A stretch of 64,000 bases of DNA from JABDIP01 sp965212545 (GTDB taxonomy: Bacteria; Pseudomonadota; Alphaproteobacteria; DSM-16000; Inquilinaceae), in assembly GCA_965212545.1 (NCBI GenBank), contig CBDBVB010000033.1:1-64000 (forward strand), read 5' to 3'. This document shows positions 52,261-61,026 of this stretch, one piece after another. Below the pieces are notes generated by a model. It saw nothing but the letters and a program-made list of their open reading frames with translations, was not told where the DNA came from and did no database searches. A program made the position numbers and the translations under genes. The number at the start of each line of letters is the position of its first letter. Positions within the stretch are counted from its first letter, which is position 1.

Positions 52261-54123
52261 TCAGCTACCTCCACCCACCTGGATCAGGTCCTCATCCAGC
52301 GACACGGAGTGTCGACGACCTTCAAGGAAAAGCGTTATCCGGTCATCGGTCCGTTTTCTGGATTCTGCAAGCTGGCCCAAGAAGCTGCTGATCCGTCTGA
52401 TGTCGTGAGCATAGAACTGCTCAGCCACGTACCCTCCTGCGCCACGGACGATACAGTCGAAGATCATTAGGTCGAGCGACAAGTCGTGGGCCATCCCGTC
52501 CTCGTCCGTTATCCGCAGGACGAGGTGCCTGTCGATCCAGTCGACGGTTCGAGGTAGCGCCGAACTCTCGCTCTCCTCGCTCACGGACCACTTCTCCGCG
52601 AGCGGGATTATCTGCATGTGGTTGGCCGGCACCGTGTCGGCGATGATCGCGGCATGTGTCGTTGCATTTCCGAATGCTGGATCGACGAGATACAGCTCGG
52701 TCTGCGATGCCCCCAACTGCAGACCCTGTATCGTGTGCAGCCCCGCGAGGACTTTGCGCTTGAGCTTGGCCATATTGGCACGCGGCACATCAGCATCGAG
52801 AACATCAAGAAACGAGCTGCCGTCTCCGAACCCCATTCTCTCGAGGATCAGGCGTGAAGAGACCGCCTCGTCATCGAAGAAAGCGCGGCGACGCAACGAT
52901 CTCACCACGGAGCGGACTTGGTCCGCCTCCACTTGGCGTTCCTTTCGGTTCCTGGGATTTCCCAGGATATCGTCGATACCCTTCGCGGCGTCTATCAGGT
53001 CGCCACCCCGACGCAGCGTGTCGGGGAACTGAAGGTCGAGTTCGCCTTCGGGGAAGAGCTGCTGATCGTTAATTATCTGCTCGTCTATCGAGCGGCGGGC
53101 CTGCATTCCCGGGTCAAGCCGTCTTATCTCGGCAAGCACCGGGATCCGCCTGAGCTTCTCCCCAACAACATTTGGGGGAGTTTGGAACAGGAGGTTATAG
53201 AAGGCGTGCTGGGGCTGCCAGCCCGGTTTTCTCCGCCTCAGGTGCGTATGGATGTCCTTGCAGCGAAAGCCGGAAGTCAGCATGAAGGCCACTACCATGA
53301 GCATGTCACGGATCGTGATGACCACCCCCAGCCGCTCCAAAGTAGCAAAAAGAGCCTCCACCTTCCTGCGCCTGGAATCGGCCCTGCCGTCCCCTCCCTG
53401 GCTTGCAAGCAATTCCCGGTTATGAGCGAGCGGACAGCCCGGCCGGGAAGAGCAGTCACGGCAGGCAGACCACCTCGTGCCCGAGGTCCAGTCGTGGACA
53501 GCTCGATCCACGAGGCTCCGCCCTTCGGCACCCGCCGCAACGGACTGGAAATTGAGATTTATCAGGTGTATCAGACCGTCCCGGCTCGCGAGTCCGTCGT
53601 GAAATGACTTGTTAAATCCCTCAAGGATCTCTCGACAGACGTCACCCGCATTTGCAGACTCGAGAACCGCTCTCAGCCGCCCCTCGTTCGCGCATACCAC
53701 AGTCACGGCGCTGTCGTCCCGCAAAGCAGCCTCAAGACTTCCCGCCGCCAACTTGACCGGAAGCTCGGAAAAGTCCTTGAAGATCCTCAGGTGGGGCGCA
53801 CCGGGTGCATCCTCCGGCGGCCTGATCACATGCCTGCCGTCACAGCGCTGGTTTAAGAGCTCTCGAGCGTCGTCCTCGCCATAACCGTGCAACTCTTCCA
53901 GGAGCCGCCGGCACAGGTGTGTCTTGCCATGCCCCGCGTCGCCCGTGAGGACGATCATCTTAGCCCCCTTTCTGATCGCCTTGGCGGCGTAGGACAGGGC
54001 TTTCGTACTGAGGTTCAGCGAGTCATCTGATTGCTGAAACTCTTCGAAAATCTGGTCGTGCGCAGGACTGAACGGGAGGAAGCGATTGAGTCTCTCCACA
54101 TGCTTATTGATATTCTCTGGCAT
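52261..54123 (-). CDS. DptF-like P-loop ATPase
   Basis: The protein has 620 residues and starts MPENINKHVERLNRFLPFSP, with GGGGGA before the ATG. Walker A is VLTGDAGHGKTHLCRRLLEE at about residues 58-77. A Cys-rich knuckle WSACRDCSSRPGCPLAHN lies near 220-237 and could bind zinc. A long AAA-type lid and helical C-terminal region follow. The motif context, length and first place in an F-G-H gene order agree with DptF (DndF), the ATPase of phosphorothioate-dependent restriction. It is the first gene of a five-gene unit, so its promoter should lie in 54124-54356. Confidence 0.6.
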   Translation of the reverse strand: MPENINKHVERLNRFLPFSPAHDQIFEEFQQSDDSLNLSTKALSYAAKAIRKGAKMIVLTGDAGHGKTHLCRRLLEELHGYGEDDARELLNQRCDGRHVIRPPEDAPGAPHLRIFKDFSELPVKLAAGSLEAALRDDSAVTVVCANEGRLRAVLESANAGDVCREILEGFNKSFHDGLASRDGLIHLINLNFQSVAAGAEGRSLVDRAVHDWTSGTRWSACRDCSSRPGCPLAHNRELLASQGGDGRADSRRRKVEALFATLERLGVVITIRDMLMVVAFMLTSGFRCKDIHTHLRRRKPGWQPQHAFYNLLFQTPPNVVGEKLRRIPVLAEIRRLDPGMQARRSIDEQIINDQQLFPEGELDLQFPDTLRRGGDLIDAAKGIDDILGNPRNRKERQVEADQVRSVVRSLRRRAFFDDEAVSSRLILERMGFGDGSSFLDVLDADVPRANMAKLKRKVLAGLHTIQGLQLGASQTELYLVDPAFGNATTHAAIIADTVPANHMQIIPLAEKWSVSEESESSALPRTVDWIDRHLVLRITDEDGMAHDLSLDLMIFDCIVRGAGGYVAEQFYAHDIRRISSFLGQLAESRKRTDDRITLFLEGRRHSVSLDEDLIQVGGGS

Positions 54124-54356
54124 TTCCCCCGACGCTTCTCTTCTTCTGGAACGGCAAAAAACCGCACTCCGCTGCAGCTCATACTGACCCTATATGATGC
54201 TGTAGTTCTTGCACAGATTGCATTGTTCAGCCAATCACGAGACTAATGCGTCGTGACATCAGAATGAGAACTGCAGCGAGTCCGTTTTTGACGGCAAACC
54301 TGCTGACTCATAGTGTTCCGATAGCGGAATGGCGGGCGCGTCATGCGACCACACAC

Positions 54357-54693
54357 TTAGGCCGGTCCCTGCGATCGCAGCTGCGGCAGCAAGAACGCTT
54401 GGAACTCGGTCGGCGCCCCGGCCAGGTCGCCTTGTTCCGATCCTCGACTAAGGCGCAGCAGCCGCGTGACCTCCGCCGCCGTTTCCTTTTGGATCGCCGT
54501 CAGCCGCCGGCGCTGCTTGCTGCGCTCGCCCTTCAGCGCGTTTGTACGCTCGCGGTCGGTCGGCATTAGGCGGCCCCAACGCCGGCTCGCCCATCTCCGA
54601 CGCCGCCGCCGCGTGCGCGCGGTGAACACCTCCTCGGACCCGTTGAAGATAATGCGGTAGCGCCGCGCCCTGCAGAAATCCCGAGATCGACAC
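54357..54693 (-). pseudogene. Degraded phage head-associated gene
   Basis: Two overlapping frames together look like one phage protein. One reads SISGFLQGA and later ASEMGEPALG. The other reads RRYRIIFNGSEEVFTART, then GRLMPTDRERTNALKGERSK and LAGAPTEFQAFLLPQLRS. The pieces alternate between frames, so at least two indels are present. The second half resembles the N-terminal region of alphaproteobacterial phage head or head-morphogenesis proteins, but I am not certain. Confidence 0.4.
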
Positions 54694-54883
54694 TCGGGCC
54701 TCCAGGAAGGCCGCAGACCCGAATTTACCCCTCTCGGTTCACACAGACTCCGACACTCCCGCGCTCGCTGCCCCGGTTTCTGACGGCCGGTATGCTCGCG
54801 GAGAGGATCCGCGCGTCCTGGCCCTGCCTGTAAAGCTCGGCCAAGCGCTTGCGTGACAGCCTGTAGCGCACCTGCAGAATCTT
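54694..54883. other. Phage-derived remnant without an intact frame
   Basis: Frames here are short. One (ILQVRYRLSRKRLAELYRQ on the minus strand) continues after the TAG at 54884 that ends the small ORF upstream, so this is decayed phage coding DNA. Confidence 0.35.
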
Positions 54884-55021
54884 CTATGGCACCAGCTGGA
54901 CTTGCTCGCGCGCCGCCGCCAGCTCGGCCTTGAGCTCGGCGATCTCGGCCGTGGTCTGGCCCGGCCGGCGGGCGCCGTTTCGCGGCGGTCCTCGCTGCGC
55001 CTGGTGGTCGAGCGCGTCCAT
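54884..55021 (-). CDS. Short ORF after the terminase small subunit (probably truncated)
   Basis: This 45-residue frame (MDALDHQAQRGPPRNGARRP, ending AREQVQLVP) starts inside the terminase stop (TGATG overlap), the normal coupling of phage genes. It ends at a TAG, after which coding-like sequence continues in frame, so it is likely cut short by a nonsense change. The second half is a short helical segment. I recognise no family. Confidence 0.4.
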   Translation of the reverse strand: MDALDHQAQRGPPRNGARRPGQTTAEIAELKAELAAAREQVQLVP

Positions 55022-55701
55022 CACAACTCTTGCCCGTCGATCACGCTGCGCACTGCGTCCGGATCCCATGGTACCCGCTGCGCGCCGAGCGGCAGCGACC
55101 GAACCCGGCGGGTCCGCAAGTCGTCGCTGACCTCAGCCGGCACTCCGCCGAAACAGAACTCGGCGGCCTCGATCACCGTCCAGGCCACGCCACCGGCGAT
55201 CTGGCCCGCCATCACCGCGTCCAGAACATGCTCCACCGGCTCCGCCGTCTTGCAGAACCAAACCCCTGGCCAGCCAATCATCGGGTCGAACGGCGACAGC
55301 GCGCCGATGATCTCGATATGCCGCTCCGTCGCCGGCGCCGGGTGGCAGATCACGGCGACATTCCGCTTCCGCGTGCCGACCACCGGCGGTCGCAACAGCC
55401 GCAACGGGTCACCATCGGCGATCTTGAGCAGCTCGGCGGCGATCATCGCGTCCACCTCGGCCAGCACGGCCCGGGCCTGGTTGACCGCTTGCCGGACCCC
55501 CGGTTTCTGCATCAGCACATAAGCCTGGCGAGACGGGAAAGCGGTCGTATAACCGGCCAGCCGGACCGCCTCGGCGCGATTGCCGGTCCGGGCGCAGTGC
55601 ACGGCGAACGCGGCATGACGCGGTTTCAACCGCCGCCGCTTCGTCGGCGCCGTCGACACGCCGGTGGTCAAGCCGAGAGCTGCCTGCGTCTCGGTTACCA
55701 T
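55021..55701 (-). CDS. Phage terminase small subunit-like protein
   Basis: Starting at MVTETQAALGLTTGVSTAPT (55701) gives 226 residues. The open frame runs 81 codons further upstream without support. Residues 25-100 match the Terminase_2 small-subunit pattern: RRLKPRHAAFAVHCARTGNR, AEAVRLAGYTTAFPSRQAYV, then KPGVRQAVNQARAVL. This subunit recognises packaging sites in phages and is retained by many satellites. The C-terminal 100 residues are unusual for the family. No large terminase subunit follows, which fits a satellite or a degraded prophage. Confidence 0.7.
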   Translation of the reverse strand: MVTETQAALGLTTGVSTAPTKRRRLKPRHAAFAVHCARTGNRAEAVRLAGYTTAFPSRQAYVLMQKPGVRQAVNQARAVLAEVDAMIAAELLKIADGDPLRLLRPPVVGTRKRNVAVICHPAPATERHIEIIGALSPFDPMIGWPGVWFCKTAEPVEHVLDAVMAGQIAGGVAWTVIEAAEFCFGGVPAEVSDDLRTRRVRSLPLGAQRVPWDPDAVRSVIDGQEL

Positions 55702-56419
55702 GCCCACCCGCCCCGTAGAGCCGGCGAAGCCGGTCGAATTTTTTCTGAAATTTCCGAAATCGGTCGCAGGCTGGGGGGAAGGACAGTCGCGCGGGCAGCT
55801 TGGGGGGTATCGCCCCCGCCGTCGCGGCGCCCGGCAGCATCGAACCGGGCTCGATCCGCAGGCCGTCCGGCGGCCCGGCCTGATCGCGCCGGTCCCGCGC
55901 CGGAATCGGAGCCGGAGCCGAAGCATCGAGGTTGAGACCGCCAAGTGGCCGAGCAGCCCACAATACCGCGACCGCCGGCGACGACGCGCGCTGCCCGATC
56001 CGCCGGCCTCGACGACCGGCGTTCGCTGCGGTCCACACCCTCGATCGACCTGGCCGCCTCACTCATTCGAGCCCTCATCGTGACCTTTGCGCCCGAATCG
56101 GCACACTGACCACAAAATCTTTTCAATGTTTTCAACGTTCTGTCAAGATTGATCGTCTGATGGTTAGTCATAGATCGCCAGAGATTGCCATAGCCCGTCA
56201 CAGGCATCGAGCCACCCGGTCGGCAGCAGTTCGACCAGCTCGCCCAGCGCCTCAAGGATCCCGACCAGCCCGCCGCCGGCATCGAGGATCCCGACCAGCC
56301 GCCGCCGACCTCCTCGAGTTCTGCAGGCAGCGACTAGGCCGAGCCTCGCCGCCGCCGCTGCTACCCACACCCTATTTTATCGGCCTTCCAGGCCTCAAAA
56401 GCTGATGACTTTCATTGAT
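55702..56419. other. Non-coding spacer in the satellite region
   Basis: No supported gene lies in these 718 bases. It includes a short A+T-rich patch around 56110-56170 in otherwise G+C-rich DNA, and an imperfect direct repeat of AGGATCCCGACCAGCC near 56248-56300. A replication origin or promoter could lie here, but nothing proves it. Confidence 0.4.
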
Positions 56420-57148
56420 TTACCGCTCGTCCGCGCTTTCGCTCTCGCTTGGTAAGCCCTCGTCCGCGCCTCCGCCCTCGCTTGGTAAGCCCTCGTCCTG
56501 GCCTTCGCTTGGTGAGTCCCCTGGTCTATCTCCGACCCCTGCCTGCCAAGCCTCCTCCCCGGTCAGCATCCCGGCGTCGATCGCCTCCCGGATCTCATCG
56601 AGCGGCGGATACGGCACATGGCGGCCCCGGACCCTCCATGCCACGCTCTCGAGGTGGGCGCGCCTGGCCTGGTCGCCGGTTGAATCCGTCGAAGGGGATA
56701 ATAGGGGTTTCTCTATCTCTTTCTCTATATAGTTTGAGTTTCGTTCGCGTTTCGTTGGAACAGTCGTTCGGCTTAACCCTTTGTTTCCATTGCTTTCCGC
56801 TGCCGACTTAGGGCGTCGGCTAACCCCGGAGCTACGGCCGGCGTATCGCGCACGTATGGTCGTAGCTAGGCGCTCAGCTAGCACCACATCTGCCCGTCGA
56901 TTGCGGATCCGGCCATCACCAATCTGGATCTTGTCGAGCTCGATCAGCTTGCGCTTCAGGCGCCTCCAAACTCGGATATCGACACCGAGGTACCCGGCCA
57001 AGAATCGGTCGTCGTCGACCAGGTCGCCATCTTTCTCATAGATCAGATCAAGCACCGTGATGTAAGCGCCGCGCTGCTGCAAATCGAGCTCCCTCATGCC
57101 GGTCAGCGCGTCATCGGTGTAGCGCTTGTAGTAGGGAAACTTAGGCAC
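56420..57148 (-). CDS. DUF1376-type phage replication protein
   Basis: I start at the GTG at 57148 (V/M-PKFPYYKRYTDDALTGMRE), 242 residues. Residues 1-90 are a DUF1376 domain (MRELDLQQRGAYITVLDLIY, then YLGVDIRVWRRLKRKLIEL), common in phage and satellite replication genes. The middle is basic and disordered. The tail has two repeats of a Ser/Gly/Glu-rich motif (DEGLPSE). The GTG lies within the last codons of a 23-codon ORF (57141-57212, MPRKRAARAEAPPPIGPPAK), suggesting translational coupling. Confidence 0.65.
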   Translation of the reverse strand: MPKFPYYKRYTDDALTGMRELDLQQRGAYITVLDLIYEKDGDLVDDDRFLAGYLGVDIRVWRRLKRKLIELDKIQIGDGRIRNRRADVVLAERLATTIRARYAGRSSGVSRRPKSAAESNGNKGLSRTTVPTKRERNSNYIEKEIEKPLLSPSTDSTGDQARRAHLESVAWRVRGRHVPYPPLDEIREAIDAGMLTGEEAWQAGVGDRPGDSPSEGQDEGLPSEGGGADEGLPSESESADER

Positions 57149-57212
57149 GAGATTTCGCCGGCGGGCCGATCGGCGGCGGCGCCTCGGCGCGGGCGGCACG
57201 TTTGCGGGGCAT
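57141..57212 (-). CDS. 23-codon leader ORF overlapping the DUF1376 start
   Basis: It begins MPRKRAARAEAPPPIGPPAK and ends in a TAA that lies just after the GTG start of the next gene (8-base overlap). It could be a translational leader peptide or chance. Only the overlap supports it. Confidence 0.3.
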   Translation of the reverse strand: MPRKRAARAEAPPPIGPPAKSRA

Positions 57213-57229
57213 CGGTCGGGCGCCGCCTG

Positions 57230-57448
57230 TCAGGCGGCGGTTCCGGCGTGACCTTCAACCGCGGTGCCGCGCTTGTCGGCCTGCCGCCGGATCCAGGCGT
57301 CGAGCTCCTCGACCAGAAAGCAGACCTTCTGCCGGGTGACCCGGACCGGCGCCGGGAAATCGTCCTCGGGGTCCAGCCCCTTGCGCATGACGGAGCGGAT
57401 GCTGTAGCCGGTCCGGTCGGCGGCCTCTTGTTTGGTTACCAATCTCAT
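57230..57448 (-). CDS. AlpA-family phage regulatory protein
   Basis: Starting at MRLVTKQEAADRTGYSIRSV (57448) with GGAGAGG five bases upstream gives 72 residues. It has the AlpA/excisionase-type winged helix-turn-helix, with the recognition helix in YSIRSVMRKG and the wing in FPAPVRVTRQKVCFLVEELD, WIRRQ. In P4-like satellites such proteins activate integrase expression and excision. It lies between the DUF1376 gene and the hypothetical gene beside the integrase. Confidence 0.82.
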   Translation of the reverse strand: MRLVTKQEAADRTGYSIRSVMRKGLDPEDDFPAPVRVTRQKVCFLVEELDAWIRRQADKRGTAVEGHAGTAA

Positions 57449-57556
57449 CAGACCTCTCCACGCTTGGCGGACCGGGCATAGCCGGCCCTGGAAGGTCTTG
57501 ACCAAAGCGTGGATTGAAGGCGGCGGAAAGTGCGAAATTGGCGGAAATTGCGCGAA

Positions 57557-58207
57557 TTAATTTCCGCCGTTTTCGCCGGCGAGCTTCTTGTGCCGATCGT
57601 GAATGTGACCGACGTACTTTCGGACCGTTGTGGTGCTCAGCACGACCTTGGTACGGGCCCGGTACCTGTCGCGGACGGCGTCGAGGTACGCCGCTTTTTT
57701 AATTTTCGAGCCGTACTCCGCTATCACGCTTTCGGCGTCTTGTTCGATAGCCTCTTGATCAACGATGGACGGTCGACCGACGGGATTATTGTTCGACGGT
57801 TTCGACGTCTTCGACGTGAGAGCGGGCGCCCAGGCCTCGAGTTGCTCGGTGACGACCAGGTAATCCGGATCGTGCAGATGGGCGCCGCGGCCGCGCTCGG
57901 CACGCCACCACTCCGCCGGGATCGTGCCGGTCTGCCGGTCCCGCGGATCGACCTCCACGTCCTCATAGGCCGGGCCCGGGTCGCCGTAAAGCCAGGTAAG
58001 TTCCTCGTCACTGAAACAACCACTGCGGGTCGACTGCCGCTGCGTTGTCACACAGCTGTCGGACAGGGGTTTGACCTCGATGTCACCGCAGCTCACGGCG
58101 ACAAACAGCGATCGGCGGGCCGCGTTTTCGTCGCAGCCGAACCGCTGCGCGATCAGCTTGACGGCGGCGGGGGCCGGGGTATACCGGCCATAGGGTGTGG
58201 AGGTCAT
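57557..58207 (-). CDS. Hypothetical satellite protein
   Basis: The protein has 216 residues and starts MTSTPYGRYTPAPAAVKLIA. The N-terminus (KLIAQRFGCDENAARRSLFV) could be a small helix-turn-helix. The C-terminal third (AAYLDAVRDRYRARTKVVLS, then TVRKYVGHIHDRHKKLAG) is basic and helical and may bind DNA. I recognise no family. It is co-directional with the alpA-like gene and separated from the integrase by a terminator, so it probably starts the early satellite operon. Confidence 0.55.
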   Translation of the reverse strand: MTSTPYGRYTPAPAAVKLIAQRFGCDENAARRSLFVAVSCGDIEVKPLSDSCVTTQRQSTRSGCFSDEELTWLYGDPGPAYEDVEVDPRDRQTGTIPAEWWRAERGRGAHLHDPDYLVVTEQLEAWAPALTSKTSKPSNNNPVGRPSIVDQEAIEQDAESVIAEYGSKIKKAAYLDAVRDRYRARTKVVLSTTTVRKYVGHIHDRHKKLAGENGGN

Positions 58208-58336
58208 GGGCCGAGAGCACCCCCTGTGCGGTGCGCCTGCATGACAAAAGGGGCGCGGCGGGCCGGATACAGGCTCCCGGTGATTCGGCCGCTAAGCCTA
58301 GCCGCACCGTGGTTCGCCTTATCATGCAAAGAGCAA

Positions 58337-58362
58337 AAAGGCTCCAAAATTATGGAGCCTTT
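58337..58362 (-). terminator. Terminator after the integrase
   Basis: A 9-bp stem AAAGGCTCC / GGAGCCTTT with an 8-base loop is followed by TT on the minus strand, 32 bases beyond the integrase stop. A-runs on the other side make it usable in both directions. Confidence 0.8.
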
Positions 58363-58393
58363 CGCCGGGCCGCCGGCCACAGCCGCGGTCATG

Positions 58394-59642
58394 TCACGAG
58401 AGCAGCCGCACACCCTCGCCGGTGACGGCCTCGTCGACATGCCGGGCCCATTTCTCGAGCAGCTCGCGTTTCAGCTTGATCGGCACGCCGTGCGAATAAT
58501 TCCGCGTCGCGCCGCTGGTGCCCTCGTGGTTCAGCACCAGCTTGCGCTCGTAGTCGCTGGCGCCCTCGTTCTCGAGCCAGGTCGCGATCGTGTCGCGGCA
58601 GGCGTGGAAATAGAAATCGGCGACGCCGGATTCCTTCTGGATCTGCCTGGCCAGGGGCGAGCCAGGGTCCAGCGGCTTGCCGTGGTGTCGGCCGGGAAAG
58701 ACGATGTCGCGCGCCGCCTCGTCGTCACCGATCACCGGCAGGCGTTTGAGGATGCGCTGCGCCAGGGGCGGCAGGGGCACCACATAGGTCCGCCGCGCCT
58801 GGGTCGATTTCTTGGTCTTGGTCCGCTCGTGCGGGATCACCCAGACGGTCGGGTTTTCGGGGTCGTCGAGCTCCGATCGACGCATCTTGGCGAGCTCGTT
58901 CTTCCGCACACCCAGCAGCAACACCAGCTTGAGATAGCCGCGCTGGATCACCGGCAGCGCCTCGGCGCCGTCCCACAACGCGCGGATCTCGTCGGTGCTG
59001 TAGTGCCGCGCCCGGATCCGGGGCTCGACCTCGATCTGTACGCTGTCCATGATCGCGGCCGAGACGATCTCGCGCTGGGCTGCCCACCGCCACAGCTTGA
59101 CCAGCCAGGCCCGGGTGACCCGCGCCTTGGGGCCATGACCCTCGGCGATGAATCCGTCGAGCAACGCATAGGCGTCGGTGCGGGTGATCTCGCCGATCGG
59201 CCGGTCGGCCCAGGCGGCACAATTCCTGAGCAGGACGCGTCGGGTTTCCGACCAGGTCCGCTGCCGCGGCTTGGCGTATTTCTCGATGAACGCGTCGACG
59301 ACTTCGGCATAGGTCTGGATCTTGGGCGCCGCCGGAGCCGGGGCGCGCTTTGCCGCCAGCTTCTCCTTGGCCGGGTCGCCGCCCTCCTCGATCTGCTGCA
59401 AGGCAGCGCCGGCCTTCTCGCGCGCGCCCCTTCAACGAGAGTTCGGGATATCCGCCGATGGTATAGCGCCGCTGTTTGCCCTTCTCGTGGCCGTGCTGCA
59501 CGCGGTAGCGCAGCACCCAGGACTTGCGCCCCTGGTGGGTGACGCGTAAAGAAAACCCGCGCACTCCGCCGGCGCCGTCGGCGATGTCGACCTGGCCGCT
59601 CACGGGCGGTTTGGCCTTCTTCACGTGTAGATCGGTAAGCAT
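58394..59642 (-). pseudogene. int: P4-type tyrosine integrase, one frameshift
   Basis: The frame from 59642 (MLTDLHVKKAKPPVSGQVDI) carries the arm-binding DUF4102 domain (GVRGFSLRVTHQGRKSWVLR, YTIGGYPELSLKG). Near 59430 one G of a G-run is missing. The rest continues in the other frame (QQIEEGGDPAKEKLAAKRAP) with core-binding and catalytic domains: GVRKNELAKMR, FHACRDTIATW and the Tyr in GATRNYSHG. The rejoined protein has about 416 residues, normal for P4-type integrases. It lies 150 bases from attR and mediates insertion into tRNA-Thr. The missing base would immobilise the island unless it is a sequencing error. Confidence 0.88.
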
Positions 59643-59793
59643 CTGATTGCCCCCAAAGGTCACAGCAAGGTCACAGTTTGGCGTGACTTGGCGTGTCCGG
59701 CCATGATGGCCATACCGCGTTATATGGCGGAAATGCTGGGTTTTGCAAGGATAGATGGCCAGCTTTGACCAGCGGCGCCGACGTGATATTGTT

Positions 59794-59839
59794 ATTTGTA
59801 ATCAGGGGGTCGCGGGTTCGAATCCTGCATCCGGCACCA
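59794..59839. repeat. attR: 46-bp copy of the tRNA-Thr 3' end
   Basis: These 46 bases are identical to 18835-18880. Only the 3' half of the tRNA is present (no acceptor 5' strand or D-arm upstream), so this is an attachment site, not a tRNA gene. Confidence 0.95.
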
Positions 59840-59930
59840 GTTCTTCCCGATCAACTAAACTGCGCGGACGCAATTTCCAATTCCGAAAACCGGGATTGAA
59901 CAAGCCGTCACCGGAATTCAGCGGCTCACC

Positions 59931-60705
59931 ATGACGAGACTTGAACAGAAGCTGCAGGAACGCGCGATACTGGACGCCTACTTTCGTGTCTCTGGAATTC
60001 ATGGCGAGGTTAGCGCTCAGGAACGACCGGACTTCGTCATCAGGTCCGGCGGCCGTCGAATTGGGGTAGAGGTTACCGAGTATCAACAGCCCAAGAATTC
60101 CGGCGACACGTTCCAACGAGCCGAGGTGGAGTCCGAATGGAGAGGTTTGTTGCGCGCAGTAAGGTCCATATCGCGATCTCAGCACTGGGTTGGAAAACCT
60201 AAATGTTTTGTTGTTCTTCACTGCTCTCAAAGTCCCTAGTAAGAGACTGCATCGTCAATTTATTCGGGCGGTGCACGCCGAAGTAGAGCGGCGAAGATCC
60301 GATTTGAGCAAACAATTCACAACAATCCAAATCAATGACCAACACCCTGAAGTCCTCCGCCTCTACCTCAAAAAGATCATAGTCCAGGTCGTCAATTGCT
60401 ATGTGGATTGGGACTGGAATCACAGTTCCGGCTTCGTCGGAACGTCGGAAGACGAACTCATCGATTGTCTACGCAAGAAATTGCGAAGGAACTTTTCCGA
60501 TGAGTTTGATGAAATTCACCTAGTGGTATATGGGAGCGGCCCCACAGTAGGAAGCTACATCGGCTACATCAGCCCAGGAATGCTTAATAGTTGGGACAGC
60601 CTTAATGCAGCGTTGGACCAGAGCACTTATGACATTGTTGCAATTCTCAACTACGGCGAGAGTTGTATTTGGCGCAGGTGTCAGGGCTGGTCCGATTTAC
60701 GGTGA
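59931..60705 (+). pseudogene. PD-(D/E)xK-like nuclease gene with one frameshift
   Basis: The first frame starts MTRLEQKLQERAILDAYFRV. It carries RPDFVIRSGGRRIGVEVTEY, a PD...ExVTE pattern like restriction-type nuclease cores with the Lys replaced. It stops at 60237. A second frame one base later continues KVPSKRLHRQFIRAVHAEVE to a stop at 60703. One extra base near 60228 explains the break. The joined protein would be about 257 residues. It is just outside attR, so it belongs to the chromosome or to an older neighbouring island. Its G+C is lower than the core genes'. Confidence 0.55.
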
Positions 60706-60720
60706 CGAGAACTAATGAAT

Positions 60721-60857
60721 ATCAATCGACTCTGACCCACTGCTATCCCACCAAGTGCATGGATAGGGCTTAGATCCGTGGTCTTTGTGACGCGATCAAA
60801 TCAACGAGGTCAGAGTCGATTGATCCTCTACATGTCAATCGACTCTGGCCCCTTTGA
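60721..60857. repeat. Inverted-repeat cluster (17-bp perfect arms plus a third copy)
   Basis: ATCAATCGACTCTGACC at 60721-60737 is matched by its exact complement at 60808-60824. A third direct copy with one change (TCAATCGACTCTGGCC) begins at 60835. The arms enclose 70 bases with no ORF. Sequences of this kind mark ends of small non-autonomous elements or REP-type repeats. The surrounding 60706-61026 is otherwise gene-free. Confidence 0.6.
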
Positions 60858-61026
60858 TTGGCAGTGAGAATCGCCTGATGCCGAAGCGGCCTAATCCAGA
60901 TCAATGTTGCTCGGTCCGGGATCGCGTAATTTGGCGCCTTGCCGGCATATCCACGTCAAGAGCAACTCGTTGATAAGCCCGCAGATGAATGAACGTGGCG
61001 CCGATCCAAAGCCGTGAGGAGCCGCA

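Noticed and set aside
43710..54123. Druantia type II (which also contains a cytosine methyltransferase)
   Set aside because: No DruE-type helicase with a DUF1998 region is visible; the large protein is an FtsK/HerA-type ATPase and the gene set fits DptFGH better.
43710..54123. Complete Dnd phosphorothioation system
   Set aside because: No cysteine desulfurase, DndB, DndC, DndD or DndE-like gene is found in the window; only the restriction-type arm is present.
55409..56282. Several overlapping frames of 150-217 codons upstream of the terminase gene
   Set aside because: They are Arg/Gly/Ala-rich frames on both strands with no motif, typical of random G+C-rich DNA.
59794..59839. Second tRNA-Thr gene
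   Set aside because: Only the 3' half is present; upstream bases do not form an acceptor or D-arm, so it is attR.
60601..61026. Toxin-antitoxin or small RNA locus in the inverted-repeat region
   Set aside because: There are no paired small ORFs; only repeated 17-bp arms are visible.
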